Shown: positions 1-9,067, numbered from the stretch's first letter. The stretch is DNA of 64,000 nucleotides from CAWCDJ01 sp963836015 (GCA_963836015.1 CAWIIF010000004.1:1302001-1366000); one strand, 5' to 3'. Translations and numbers: made by a program. The notes: generated by a model not told the origin, from the letters alone.

Positions 1-3000
1 CCGCTTGGAGTGCGTGATCACGATGAACTGCGTTTGCGCCGACATCTCCTTCAACAGCTTGGTCAACCGGCCGATGTTCGATTCGTCGAGCGGCGCATCC
101 ACCTCGTCCATGACACAGAATGGACTCGGCTGGTACCGGAAGATGGCCATCAGCAGCGCCACCGCAGCCAGCGCTTTCTCGCCGCCCGAGAGCAGCAGCA
201 CGTTCTGCAGCCGCTTGCCCGGAGGCGAGCACACGATGTCGATGCCCGATTCCGCCAGGTTCTCCTGGTCGGTCAGCCGCATCTCGCCGGTGCCGCCGCC
301 GAATAGCGTCTGGAAGATCGTCCGGAAATTGCCGTTGATAGCCTCGAATGCCTCCGCGAACTTTTGACGCGATACCAAGTCGATCTCCTGAATGGCTTTC
401 TCCGTGTCGCGGATCGAATCGATCAGGTCCTGCCGCTGCACGCTCAAAAACTCCTGGCGCTGCTGCGCTTCCTGGTATTCCTCCATGGCCGCGGGATTCA
501 CCGCGCCCAGGCCCTCGATGCGATTGCGGACTTCGTTGGCCTCCTGCTCGGCTTCGGCGATGGCATCGCCGTCCGGCACAGCCTCGTCCCCGGCCGACAG
601 CTCCGCGATGGGGCAGTTCAGCTCTTTGCGGCTGGTCTCATCGAGGAATTTCAGCTCGGCCTGCTTGCGCACCAGCTCCACTTCAATCTGCGTGCGCTTC
701 TCGTGCCCTTCCTGCACGGCCGACCGCAGCAGTTTCAGCTCTTCCTCGCCCGCCCGCAGCGCCTCGCGCATGGCCGCTTCCTGCGAGGCCATCTCGTTGA
801 CCAGCGCTTCCAGCGCGGTGATCTGCCCGGCCAGCACCGCCGCTTTCTGGTCCAGCTCGATGTTGTTCGCCAGCAGGCGCGCCCGCGCTTCGCCCAAACG
901 CTCGATTTCCGGAGCGATCGCGTTGCGCCGGTTAGTGGTCTCGCGGAACTGCTGCTCCAGCCGCGCCATGGCGGCGCGCTCGCCGCGATGCCGCTCCTCG
1001 AGGCCGGCGAGTTCGGCCCGCGTAGCCGCGTGCTCCTCGCCGATCGTGGCCGCCTGGCCTTCCAGCTTCTCGAGTTCCTGCCGCTCCGCTTCGAGCGCCG
1101 CTTCGCGCTCCGCCCGCAGCCGCTCTTTCTCTTCCACGGCCGCGCGGTTCCGCTCGCGCTGCTCTGCCGATTTCTCGGAGTCGCGGCGCAGGCGCTCCAA
1201 CTCCAGCCGCGCCACGGAAAGCCGCGAATTGGTCCGCGAGAGATCCTCGCCCAGCTTGCGCATGTCGTGATCGAGCGCCAGCCGGTCTTTCTCGCGAGCC
1301 TGCTGCAGCGACCGCAGCCGCTCCAGTTCCGCCTCGAGCCCGATGGTTTCCTGCTGCAGCCCTTCGAGACGGGCTACCATCTCGTCCAGGTCCTTCTGCC
1401 GGCCTTGCAACTTGACGCCCAGCTCGCGCGCCTCGCGCTTCATGGCCAGGGGGCCTGCGCCCGATTTCTTCCCGCCCGTCACGGTGTGGCCGTGGTAGCA
1501 GAGGCCGTCGGTAAGCAGGAAATAGAGGTGCGGGTAAGCTACCGAAAGCCGCTGCGCCGCGGAACGGTCTTCTGCCACGAAGCACAGTGAAACCCGCGGC
1601 AGCAGGTCCACCGCGCGGTCTTTGAAGCCGTTGGTCAGGCGCAGGGAATCGCTCAGCCTCGCGGCAATCCCGGTTTCCGGCCCGATGGCCGGCTCCGGCA
1701 GGTGGTGGTGCCCGTTGCCGTCCGACTCCGGATGAACCAGGAACGTGGCGCGGCCGTCCAGCTCGGCGCGGATGAAATCGAGTCCGCGCTCGGCCTGTTC
1801 CCAGCTCTCCACCACCACGTATTCCAGCTCTTCGTGAAGAAACTCTTCGGCCGGCTTTTCGTACTGCCGGTCCACTTCCACGTAGTCGGCCAGGACGCCC
1901 AGCGGCTTCAGTTCGTTGGCCTTGCCCTTCTCGAGGGAAGCGAAGAGCCGCTTGACCGATTCGGTGGTGTACGTGCGGTGCGCCAGCACCTGCTCGAGCG
2001 ATTCCTTGCGTGCACGGATCTGCGACACCTCGGTCTTCACCGTGTCGATCTCGCGGCGCAGCTCCGCCGCCGTGCGCCGCCGCTCGACCAGCTCCTCTTC
2101 CGTGCGCCGCCGCTCGCCCGTCACCGATTCGAGCTCGAGCTGCCGCTGGCCCATGATGTCGGAGAGCTGCTTCCGGGCCGCCTCCAGCCGCTCGATCTCC
2201 GCCGCCGAGGTCTCGGCCTCGCGGCTCGACCGTCCGCTCTCGCGGTCGATTCCGGCCAGGTACTCGTCGATCTGCGCCAGTTGGTTCTTCAGCGTGGAGG
2301 CTTCGCCCAGCAGCCGCAAAATGAGCTGCCGGCCGGATTCGATGGCCCGCTCGCGCTCCCGCACCTTGGCCTGCAGTGTCTCGCGCTGCTGGTTGATCTC
2401 GTTCATCCGCTCGCGCGAGCGGGAAGTCTGGCCCTCCAGTTCGTCGAGGTTCCGGCGGTGCCCGGCGATCTCCTGCTCGAGCGAATCCAGCCGCACGCCC
2501 AGTTCTTGCGATTCCTTTTCTGCCTGGGCGATCCGCTGCTCGATGGCGCCGCTCTCCTTCACCTGCGATTCCAGGCGGCCCTTGGTGCGCTCGGCCTCCA
2601 CGTTCCGTTCGGAAAGCTGCTGGCGCGATTCGGTGAGCTGCTGATCCATCTCGTACGCCGCCGCCTGCCGCCGCTCGTGCGCCTGCTCTTTCTCCGCCAC
2701 CTGCTCGCCGAGCGCCTTCAGCTCCGATGAAGCCAGGTTGAGGTCGATGGCCGTTTTGGCGGCATCCCGCTCCAGCAGCCGGTACTTGCCGGAAAGCACC
2801 ACGCGCAGACGCGCTTCCAGCTCCGCTTTGAGCTCGGTGTAGCGCTTGGCCTTGGACGCCTGCCGCTTGAGCGAATTGACCTGCCGCGTGACCTCTTCGA
2901 GAATGTCGTATACGCGCGCCAGGTTCTGCTTGGCGCCTTCGAGCTTGGCTTCCGCCAGGCGCTTGCGCGTCTTGAACTTGGTGATTCCGGCCGCCTCTTC

Positions 3001-3528
3001 GATCACCGAGCGGCGGTCCTGGGGCTTCGAGCTGAGAATCTGGCCGATGCGGCCCTGCTCGATAATGGCGTAGCTCTCGGGGCCGAGGCCGGTTCCCATG
3101 AACAGGTCCTGGATGTCGCGAAGCCGCGCCTGCCGGCCATCGATCAGGTATTCGCTTTCGCCGGAGCGGTAAAGCCGCCGCGTAATCGTGATCTCCCCGC
3201 GCTTGGCGGGCGCTTCTTCCACCGGCTGGATCTTGTGCGCCAGTTGCTCGTCGTAGACCTCCGGGTCTACCAGCGTCATGGTCACGTAGGCCATGCCCAG
3301 CGGTTTACGATCGCGGGTGCCCGCGAAGATCACGTCTTCCATCCGGGTGCCGCGAAGGGTCTTCGCCGACTGTTCGCCCAGCACCCAACTGATGGCATCG
3401 CTGATGTTGGACTTGCCGCACCCGTTGGGCCCGACAATCGCGGCGATCCCCTCGCCGTGGAAGCGAAGCTCGCTGCGCTCGCAGAACGATTTGAAGCCCT
3501 GCACTTCGACGCGTTTGAGTTTGAGCAA
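1..3528 (-). CDS. smc: Chromosome segregation ATPase SMC (3' end cut by window edge)
   Basis: SMC ATPase that compacts and segregates chromosomes with ScpA/ScpB. I read 1176 codons without a stop. The N-terminal ATPase head begins MLKLKRVEVQGFKSF and has Walker A GPNGCGKSN near residue 35. A Gln-rich QDLFMGTGLG stretch follows, then a long Glu/Arg/Gln-rich coiled coil, a globular hinge near residues 520-680 and a second coiled coil. The C-terminal head has the ABC signature LLSGGEKALAA and Walker B FCVMDEVDAPLDESN. The reading runs off the edge just after VITHSKR, so only a few dozen residues are missing. I chose the TTG at 3528 because a GAGG lies 8 bases upstream and the MLKLKRV start matches the family. 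It is transcribed alone or as the last gene of the minus-strand series from 5968. Confidence 0.96.
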   Translation of the reverse strand, partial: MLKLKRVEVQGFKSFCERSELRFHGEGIAAIVGPNGCGKSNISDAISWVLGEQSAKTLRGTRMEDVIFAGTRDRKPLGMAYVTMTLVDPEVYDEQLAHKIQPVEEAPAKRGEITITRRLYRSGESEYLIDGRQARLRDIQDLFMGTGLGPESYAIIEQGRIGQILSSKPQDRRSVIEEAAGITKFKTRKRLAEAKLEGAKQNLARVYDILEEVTRQVNSLKRQASKAKRYTELKAELEARLRVVLSGKYRLLERDAAKTAIDLNLASSELKALGEQVAEKEQAHERRQAAAYEMDQQLTESRQQLSERNVEAERTKGRLESQVKESGAIEQRIAQAEKESQELGVRLDSLEQEIAGHRRNLDELEGQTSRSRERMNEINQQRETLQAKVRERERAIESGRQLILRLLGEASTLKNQLAQIDEYLAGIDRESGRSSREAETSAAEIERLEAARKQLSDIMGQRQLELESVTGERRRTEEELVERRRTAAELRREIDTVKTEVSQIRARKESLEQVLAHRTYTTESVKRLFASLEKGKANELKPLGVLADYVEVDRQYEKPAEEFLHEELEYVVVESWEQAERGLDFIRAELDGRATFLVHPESDGNGHHHLPEPAIGPETGIAARLSDSLRLTNGFKDRAVDLLPRVSLCFVAEDRSAAQRLSVAYPHLYFLLTDGLCYHGHTVTGGKKSGAGPLAMKREARELGVKLQGRQKDLDEMVARLEGLQQETIGLEAELERLRSLQQAREKDRLALDHDMRKLGEDLSRTNSRLSVARLELERLRRDSEKSAEQRERNRAAVEEKERLRAEREAALEAERQELEKLEGQAATIGEEHAATRAELAGLEERHRGERAAMARLEQQFRETTNRRNAIAPEIERLGEARARLLANNIELDQKAAVLAGQITALEALVNEMASQEAAMREALRAGEEELKLLRSAVQEGHEKRTQIEVELVRKQAELKFLDETSRKELNCPIAELSAGDEAVPDGDAIAEAEQEANEVRNRIEGLGAVNPAAMEEYQEAQQRQEFLSVQRQDLIDSIRDTEKAIQEIDLVSRQKFAEAFEAINGNFRTIFQTLFGGGTGEMRLTDQENLAESGIDIVCSPPGKRLQNVLLLSGGEKALAAVALLMAIFRYQPSPFCVMDEVDAPLDESNIGRLTKLLKEMSAQTQFIVITHSKR

Positions 3529-3561
3529 AGCTTTTACCTCAGCTTCGGGGGAGTTGTAACC

Positions 3562-3590
3562 ATACTAAACGCGCTCTACCCAAAAGTAAA
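3562..3590 (-). promoter_or_regulatory. Candidate sigma70 promoter for smc
   Basis: On the minus strand TTTACT (3590-3585) is separated by exactly 17 bases from TAGTAT (3567-3562). Each box matches four of six consensus bases. The expected transcription start, near 3555, leaves a short leader of about 27 bases before the TTG start of smc, and that leader contains the GAGG ribosome site. Weak boxes make this tentative. Confidence 0.4.
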
Positions 3591-3648
3591 GCACCCTACC
3601 CCCAGTATCTCGTATGCCGCCAGCCAGTGCCCCAAAATGTTGTGGGCA

Positions 3649-4410
3649 CTATCCTAAAGAGGGCCACTTTGGCACTCTTTTTTCACGGAACGCCCGGATC
3701 CCTTCCTGGAAATCGGCACTTTCGAACAACTCAGTTCGGACAAGGCGGGCTACCTCGCCCGCTTCCTTCCACCCGAGCCCCCTCACCTGCTGGACGAACG
3801 TCATCCCGCTGCGAACGCTGGTGGGACTCCACGCGGCGATTTCGCTGGCTACATCCATTGCGCGGTTATCCGCATCGGCGGAAATTTCGTGGATCAAACC
3901 CATTTCACGCGCCTCGGCGGCAGGGAAGGTCCATCCCGTCAATGCCAGGCTGACGGTCCGCCGCTCTCCGACCGCTGCCGAGACGGCGCGGAAGACCAGG
4001 AACGGCCAGAGTCCCAGGCGGATCTCCGGCAGTCCGAAAGTCGCGCTTTCTCCGGCGATGACGATGTGGCAGTTCGCCACCAGTCCCGTGCCGCCGCCGA
4101 GCGAGGCCCCGTGCACCGCTCCGATCACCGGCTTGGCGAGCCGGGCTCCCAAAGTGAACAACTGCTCGTGGGCCAGGTTGAGATCGGGCGGGATTCCATG
4201 TCCGACCTCGGAAAGGTCCATCCCGGCGCAAAAGCACTTGCCGTTCCCCGCCAGCACAATCGCGCCGACCGCGGGATCGCGCTCGGCATGCTCGATGACG
4301 CGTACCAGTTCCATACACATCGCGGCGTTCAGCGCGTTGCGCTTTTCCGGCCGGTTCAGGGCGACGCGCAATACCCGTCCTCGTTGATGGATCTCCAGCA
4401 GATCGTGCAT
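3649..4410 (-). CDS. Enoyl-CoA hydratase/isomerase family (crotonase) protein
   Basis: A 253-residue protein of crotonase length and fold. LNRPEKRNALN lies at about 18-28 and the CoA/oxyanion-hole motif KCFCAGMDLS at about 58-67. VHGASLGGGTGLVANC follows, then the PEIRLGL motif. Mitochondrial-type hydratases carry two catalytic Glu. The one in PEI is kept here, but the one normally in GGGCEL is replaced by Gly (GGGTGL), so a plain hydratase reaction is not assured; isomerase, thioesterase-like or other crotonase chemistry is possible. The start ATG at 4410 has GGAG just upstream. The gene lies 68 bases downstream of the AtuA-like gene on the same strand. That pairing suggests a role in breakdown of branched or isoprenoid acyl-CoA, which is inference from context only. 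Confidence 0.85.
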   Translation of the reverse strand: MHDLLEIHQRGRVLRVALNRPEKRNALNAAMCMELVRVIEHAERDPAVGAIVLAGNGKCFCAGMDLSEVGHGIPPDLNLAHEQLFTLGARLAKPVIGAVHGASLGGGTGLVANCHIVIAGESATFGLPEIRLGLWPFLVFRAVSAAVGERRTVSLALTGWTFPAAEAREMGLIHEISADADNRAMDVASEIAAWSPTSVRSGMTFVQQVRGLGWKEAGEVARLVRTELFESADFQEGIRAFREKRVPKWPSLG

Positions 4411-4478
4411 GAGTATGCTCCGTAGGCAGGCAGAGTCTTCGACTTCGTGGGCGTGCGGAGCTCACGCCGTCACCCGAA

Positions 4479-4802
4479 TTATATCCCCGGAGGCAGGTCG
4501 ATTTCCATACCCAGCAAGGCAGCCCCGAAAGTTTTGCCCTGGGCGTCGGTTCGGAGTGAGACCGTGCCGCCACCCCCCAACGCCTGGTGCAGCAGGAAAT
4601 TCAGGGCTCCGAGGTTGGGCAGTTCGAAGCGCTCCACCTCACCCTGCACGAGTTCCCCGAAGTGGCGCTTCACCCTCTCCGCGGTCACCTCGCGGACCAG
4701 CACCGGGTAATGCTTCTCCTCGAAGGCGATTACGCCGATGTTGCAGGTGTCGCCCTTATCCCCTGAGCGGGTGTGCGCGATCTGCGAAAGCGGTACCTTC
4801 AT
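4479..4802 (-). CDS. AtuA C-terminal-domain-like small protein
   Basis: A 107-residue soluble protein resembling the C-terminal domain of AtuA/DUF1446 acyclic-terpene-utilisation proteins, found here as a stand-alone gene. The conserved opening is IAHTRSGDKGDTCNIGV, followed by the region around VKRHFGELVQGEVERFELPN and the Gly-rich stretch LGGGGTVSLRTDAQGK. No signal peptide or membrane segment is visible. It sits 12 bases after the Pcm-like gene and 68 bases before the crotonase gene on the same strand, consistent with cotranscription. In other genomes this domain occurs with acyl-CoA metabolism genes. Its biochemical role is not established, and I give it no symbol. Confidence 0.75.
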   Translation of the reverse strand: MKVPLSQIAHTRSGDKGDTCNIGVIAFEEKHYPVLVREVTAERVKRHFGELVQGEVERFELPNLGALNFLLHQALGGGGTVSLRTDAQGKTFGAALLGMEIDLPPGI

Positions 4803-4814
4803 GGCCCGATAGTA

Positions 4815-5507
4815 TCAGTTCCTGCCGGGCCGCATGGGCACGAACGTCACCCTCCCGGCGGGACGCCGGTGCAACTTGCCTTGTGCGTCCTTCTCGATCA
4901 CCACGAGGTCCTGGTCCCAAGACGCACCCACCGGAGCGACCAGGCGGCCGCCGTTCGCCAGTTGCCGGATCAGGGCCTCGGGAACCTCGGACGGAGCCGC
5001 GGTCAGGAGGATGCGATCGAAGGGCGCCTGCTCGGCCCACCCGAGGTATCCGTCGCCTTCCCGCACAATGACGTTCTGGTAGCCCAGTTCCCCGAGGGTC
5101 CGCCGCGCCGACTCCGCCAGTTCCGGCACGATTTCGATCGTGTATACCCGGCGCGCCAGTTGTCCCAGCACTGCCGCCTGGTAACCCGAGCCGGTCCCGA
5201 TCTCGAGCACACGATGCGCGGGCTTCACCTCCAGTAGCGACGTCATCAGGGCAACCACGAAGGGCTGCGAAATGGTTGCTCCGTGTCCGATCGGCAGCGG
5301 GCGATCCTGGTAGGCCATCACGCGCAGCCTTTCCGGCACGAACAGGTGCCGGGGCGTCGTCCGCATCGCCTCGAGGACCGCGTGGTCGTGCACTCCCCGG
5401 CTCTCAATCTGTTCCGCCACCATACGCGCTCGCTCCCCCAAAGCGCTTTCCTGCCCGGCCTGCGCTCCCGCCAGCCAGGCCGACAGGGCCGCCTGCGCCA
5501 GCCACAT
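4815..5507 (-). CDS. pcm: Protein-L-isoaspartate O-methyltransferase, probably exported
   Basis: A 230-residue SAM-dependent methyltransferase that repairs isoaspartyl residues in damaged proteins. Key motifs are HLFVPERLR, the family signature PLPIGHGATISQPFVVALM, the SAM-binding motif VLEIGTGSGYQAAVL and the substrate region DRILLTAAPSEVPEAL. The first 18 or so residues (MWLAQAALSAWLAGAQAG) are hydrophobic and look like a signal sequence, which the cytoplasmic enzyme lacks; an exported Pcm is therefore likely. The ATG at 5507 is preceded by GGGAGGA. The cytochrome c gene ends 14 bases upstream on the same strand, so the two are probably cotranscribed and both may act in the periplasm. Confidence 0.92.
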   Translation of the reverse strand: MWLAQAALSAWLAGAQAGQESALGERARMVAEQIESRGVHDHAVLEAMRTTPRHLFVPERLRVMAYQDRPLPIGHGATISQPFVVALMTSLLEVKPAHRVLEIGTGSGYQAAVLGQLARRVYTIEIVPELAESARRTLGELGYQNVIVREGDGYLGWAEQAPFDRILLTAAPSEVPEALIRQLANGGRLVAPVGASWDQDLVVIEKDAQGKLHRRPAGRVTFVPMRPGRN

Positions 5508-5521
5508 GTGCCGTCCTCCCC

Positions 5522-5968
5522 TCAGTACATGTACTCCGGCACGGCGCTGCGGACCCGGTAGTTCGCCTGTAGGAAGGCGACCACGTCGGTAATCTGCCGC
5601 GCCGTCATACGGTCGGCGTAGGATGGCATGCGGGACACTCCGCCGGTCGTGATCCGTTCCCTGGGATAGGGGGCCAGGGCGTACGAAGGGTTGATCATCG
5701 AGGTCACGAGGTAGGCGTCGCTGGGCCGCTTGTCCACATCGCCTCCCAGCACCACGACTGTCGCCGCCGTAAGCGCCGGCCGGGACAGATTGACACCGGT
5801 CACTTCGTGACAGTTCCGGCAGTCAAGGGCAATGAAGGCTTCCCTCCCTCTTTCCGGATCGCCGTCCGCGGGAAGGCGGAAGCCGTTGGTAGAGTAACGT
5901 CCCGGCTCGCAGCCCGTTGCGGCGCCGAGGAGCGCCGCGACCGCCAGCCAGGCCGGTCGGTAAGACAT
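5522..5968 (-). CDS. Class I c-type cytochrome, lipoprotein
   Basis: A 148-residue monohaem cytochrome c. The N-terminal hydrophobic stretch ends in a lipobox-like GAATGC (Cys 20), so the mature protein is probably lipid-anchored in the periplasm. The haem motif is CRNCH near residues 50-54. A likely axial Met is in SRMPSYADRM, and the C-terminal helix ITDVVAFLQANYR is typical of class I cytochromes. GAGGTG precedes the ATG. It lies 14 bases upstream of the pcm-like gene. Its redox partner is unknown; nothing in the sequence ties it to the terminal oxidase genes near 58-60 kb. Confidence 0.88.
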   Translation of the reverse strand: MSYRPAWLAVAALLGAATGCEPGRYSTNGFRLPADGDPERGREAFIALDCRNCHEVTGVNLSRPALTAATVVVLGGDVDKRPSDAYLVTSMINPSYALAPYPRERITTGGVSRMPSYADRMTARQITDVVAFLQANYRVRSAVPEYMY

Positions 5969-6086
5969 CTTACACCTCTATTTTCGGTCTACTCGCGGGC
6001 CGGGCCGAAGTCAAGGCTCTCGGGGTAACTGATCTCACAGACACGAGTGGCATCAAGTTGTAGCCTGATGGCGAGGAGCATACAAA

Positions 6087-6581
6087 ATGGCAGCTAAAGT
6101 AAACCCGATACCGACCGGCTTTCATACGGCCACACCCTACCTCACCCTGAACGACTGCGCGCGTGCGATCGATTTCTACAAGAAAGCCTTTGGTGCGCAA
6201 GAGACCGTGCGCATGGACGGCCCTGGCGGAAAGATTGGTCATGCCGAAATCAAGATCGGCGATTCCGTGATCATGCTCGCCGACGAGATGCCCGGCGGCG
6301 GCAACCGCTCGCCCAAATCGCTCGGCGGCACCACGGCCGGCGTCTTTCTGTATTTCACAAACGTAGACTCGGTCTTTAAACAGGCTGTCGATGCGGGCGC
6401 AAATCCAGACATGCCGCCAACCGACATGTTCTGGGGGGACCGCTTTGGAAGGCTCACCGATCCGTTCGGCCATTCGTGGGCGCTGGCGACCCACAAGGAG
6501 GACGTGGCTCCGGAGGAGATGCGGAAACGCATGCAGCAGGAGATGGCAAAGATGAGCCAGCAGACGAGGACCGCAAGTTAG
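6087..6581 (+). CDS. VOC (glyoxalase/PhnB-like) superfamily protein
   Basis: A 164-residue protein with one vicinal-oxygen-chelate domain of the PhnB/glyoxalase-like subgroup. It begins with TATPYLTLNDCARAIDFYKKAFG, whose LNDCARAIDFY segment is characteristic. It continues through GHAEIKIGDSVIMLADE and FWGDRFGRLTDPFGHSWALAT, the usual second half with the His of DPFGH. The C-terminus is a short charged helix with repeated Met and Gln. It is cytoplasmic with no signal peptide. GAGGAG lies 9 bases before the ATG. It ends 32 bases before the kinase gene on the same strand. Substrate is not predictable from the sequence; members include antibiotic-resistance proteins and many of unknown role. Confidence 0.85.
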   Translation: MAAKVNPIPTGFHTATPYLTLNDCARAIDFYKKAFGAQETVRMDGPGGKIGHAEIKIGDSVIMLADEMPGGGNRSPKSLGGTTAGVFLYFTNVDSVFKQAVDAGANPDMPPTDMFWGDRFGRLTDPFGHSWALATHKEDVAPEEMRKRMQQEMAKMSQQTRTAS

Positions 6582-6613
6582 CCTGAACGAGCCCACGCTA
6601 CAATGAAGTTCCG

Positions 6614-7399
6614 TTGATCGGCGAAACCATATCGAAATACCGTATCTTGAGCGAGCTCGGCCGGGGTGGGATGGCCACAGTCTATAAGGCGCAGGACATC
6701 TACCTGGGCCGGCTCGCGGCCCTCAAGTTGATCTCCGAAGAGTTCCGCAACGATCCCGAGATGCGTGCGCGCTTCGAGCGCGAGGGACAGGCGGCCTCCT
6801 CGCTGATGCATCCCAACATCTGCACCATCTTCGAGGCCGGATGCTGGCGGGAGCGTCCTTACCTGGCGATGGAGCTGCTCGAGGGCATGCCGCTCAGCGC
6901 GCGCATCCAGGCCGGCAGGCTGGAGCTTCCGGAGATCCTGCGGATCGCCATCCCCGTAGCGTCCGCGCTCGACGCAGCGCACCGCAAGGGGATCGTGCAC
7001 CGCGATATCAAGCCCGGCAACCTCTTCCTGACCAGCGCCGGAAGTGTGAAGGTGCTCGATTTCGGACTGGCCAAGCGTAAGGGTGCGGCGTCCGCGGCGG
7101 CCGGCCCGGATGCGCCCACCGTCGTCACCTTCGTCACTATGCCGGGCGCGATCCTCGGCACCCTGGCGTACATGTCGCCCGAGCAGGTTCGCGGCGAAGC
7201 GGTGGACGGGCGGGCCGACCTGTACTCGCTGGGGGTGGTGATCTTCGAAATGTTCAGCGGGACCCTGCCGGTGTTCGGCTCGTCCACTCCCGTTCCGCCG
7301 CGGCTGGCCGAGGTGCTGCGCAAACTAATGGCGCCCGCCCCGGCGGCTCGGTTCCAGACCGCCGCGGAGGCGCAGAAGGCCCTCGAGGCGCTGGTTTAG
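6614..7399 (+). CDS. Soluble serine/threonine protein kinase (TTG start)
   Basis: A 261-residue Hanks-type kinase made of little more than the catalytic domain. The glycine loop ELGRGGMATVYKA is at residues 12-24 and the ATP-binding Lys is in LAALKLIS. The catalytic loop IVHRDIKPGNLFL is near 127-139, DFG is in VLDFGLAKR and the APE-like motif is LAYMSPEQVRG. Both catalytic Asp are present, so it should be active. Acidobacterial kinases of this type usually carry a transmembrane segment and a sensor or repeat region after the kinase domain. Here the protein stops after the last kinase helix, so it is cytoplasmic and sensorless. The start is TTG at 6614, since the nearby ATG at 6603 is closed within a few codons. 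Confidence 0.92.
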   Translation: MIGETISKYRILSELGRGGMATVYKAQDIYLGRLAALKLISEEFRNDPEMRARFEREGQAASSLMHPNICTIFEAGCWRERPYLAMELLEGMPLSARIQAGRLELPEILRIAIPVASALDAAHRKGIVHRDIKPGNLFLTSAGSVKVLDFGLAKRKGAASAAAGPDAPTVVTFVTMPGAILGTLAYMSPEQVRGEAVDGRADLYSLGVVIFEMFSGTLPVFGSSTPVPPRLAEVLRKLMAPAPAARFQTAAEAQKALEALV

Positions 7400-7415
7400 G
7401 CTATCCTGTACGGAT

Positions 7416-9059
7416 ATGAAAAAGCTGTTCGCCGCGATAGCCGTGTCCTGCCTGCTGCTCGCCCAGGACAAGGTCGACGAGTCCGCCACCGCCCGAATCC
7501 GGAGCGAAGAGATGGAGCATTCGCAGATTCTCCATACGCTCCACATGCTGACCGACCGCTACGGCCCGCGAGTTACCGGGACGCCCAATCACGAAGCCGC
7601 CGCCAAATGGGCGGTTGCCGAGATGACGCGCTTCGGCATGAAGAACGGGCACCTCGAGCCGTGGGATTTCGGGCATCCCGGCTGGTTGAACGAGCGTGCC
7701 TCCGGTTTTCTGGTCGCGCCCGTGCAGGAGAACCTGAAATTCGAAGTGCTTGCCTGGACGCCTTCGACCAAAGGTACGGTCACCGCACCGGCGATTCAGT
7801 TGGTGCCGCCGGAGGGTCCGCCGCCCGCGTCGACTAACGGTGCGGCGCCCGCGGCGGCCGGAGGCCGCGGGCCGGTGCGTCCGGGACCCCTGAAAGAGGA
7901 GATCGAGCAGTGGGTGGCGGCGAATCGCGATAAGGTCCGGGGAAAGATCGTGCTGATCGGGAAGGCCGCGGTGATTCCGGTGAACTTCAATCCGCAGCCA
8001 AAGCGCCGCGACGACGCGTTCGTGAAAATGCAGTACGATCCCACCAACCCGAACGCCGGGCGCGGCGGATTCGGCTTCGGGGGCGGGCGTGGAACGCCCG
8101 ATCCGAAGCGGCTGACCGCAGCGCAGGTAGCCGAGGAGATCGACGCCATGCTGGTCTCGGGCGGCGCGGTGCTGCGAGTGAACGACGCGGCGCGCGGCGA
8201 AGGCGTGATCGTGGCCCAGCAGAATCGCACCTACGATCCCGCCAAGGCCGTTCCCACGGTCATCCTCCGCAATGACGATTTCGGCCGCGTGGAGCGCCTG
8301 CTGGCAGACGGCGACGACGTGAAGATGGAGTTCCACATCGTCAACCACGTCTATCCGGAGGGCAAGACCAGCTACAACGCCATCGCCGAGATCCCCGGCT
8401 CCGACAAGGCGGATGAAGTGGTGATGCTGGGCGGGCACCTCGATTCCTGGCACGCCGCCACGGGCGCCACGGACAACGCCATCGGCTGCTCGATCATGGT
8501 GGAAGCCGCTCGGCTCATCGAGACGCTCGGGCTCAAGCCGCGCCGCACCATCCGGGTGGCGCTGTGGTCCGGCGAAGAAGAAGGGCTGCTCGGCTCGCTC
8601 GCCTACGTGGAGCAGCACTTCGGCACGGCCGAGAATCCCAAGTCCGAGTGGTACAAGCTCGATGCCTACTTTAACGTGGACACCGGCACGGGCCGTCTGC
8701 GCGGCGCCGGAGTCTTCGGGCCGCCCCAGGCTGCCGCGGTGCTTCGCCCGGTGCTGGCGCAATTTGCCGACTGGGGCGTGGCGGGCGCGATGAGTACGGC
8801 CAGCCGCAACGTCGCCGGCACCGACAGCACGTCGTTCAATCACGCCGGGCTCCCCGGCATCGGAATGTCGCAGGACCCGATCGAGTACAACACGATGACG
8901 CACCACACGAACCTCGACACCTACGAGCGCATCATCCCCGACGACGTGGAGAAGGCTGCCGCGATCATCGCCGCCGCCGTCTGGAACGTGGCCAATCGCG
9001 ACGAGATGGTCCCGCGGTTTTCGAAGGACGCGATGCCGGCGCCGGTTGCGGTGAGGTAG
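7416..9059 (+). CDS. Secreted M28-family zinc aminopeptidase with RG-rich insert
   Basis: A 547-residue secreted metallopeptidase. The signal peptide is about 16 residues (KKLFAAIAVSCLLLAQ). A protease-associated-type domain occupies roughly residues 85-300 and the M28 catalytic domain lies after about 310. Zinc-site motifs are MLGGHLDSWHAATGATDN (His and Asp), WSGEEEGLLG (catalytic and metal Glu), FNVDTGTGRLRG (Asp) and TMTHHTNLDTY (His), so the catalytic set is complete. A Gly/Arg/Phe-rich low-complexity patch sits in the PA region near residue 215. It is paralogous to the peptidase at 22897-24474. The gene ends opposite the convergent cupin gene, with two hairpins between them. Confidence 0.92.
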   Translation: MKKLFAAIAVSCLLLAQDKVDESATARIRSEEMEHSQILHTLHMLTDRYGPRVTGTPNHEAAAKWAVAEMTRFGMKNGHLEPWDFGHPGWLNERASGFLVAPVQENLKFEVLAWTPSTKGTVTAPAIQLVPPEGPPPASTNGAAPAAAGGRGPVRPGPLKEEIEQWVAANRDKVRGKIVLIGKAAVIPVNFNPQPKRRDDAFVKMQYDPTNPNAGRGGFGFGGGRGTPDPKRLTAAQVAEEIDAMLVSGGAVLRVNDAARGEGVIVAQQNRTYDPAKAVPTVILRNDDFGRVERLLADGDDVKMEFHIVNHVYPEGKTSYNAIAEIPGSDKADEVVMLGGHLDSWHAATGATDNAIGCSIMVEAARLIETLGLKPRRTIRVALWSGEEEGLLGSLAYVEQHFGTAENPKSEWYKLDAYFNVDTGTGRLRGAGVFGPPQAAAVLRPVLAQFADWGVAGAMSTASRNVAGTDSTSFNHAGLPGIGMSQDPIEYNTMTHHTNLDTYERIIPDDVEKAAAIIAAAVWNVANRDEMVPRFSKDAMPAPVAVR

Positions 9060-9067
9060 CACCTTTT

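Noticed and set aside
6045..6060. TGGCATCAAGTTGTAG upstream of the VOC gene as a sigma54-type promoter
   Set aside because: The purine after TGGCAT is missing and the -12 half is TGTAG, not TTGCW.
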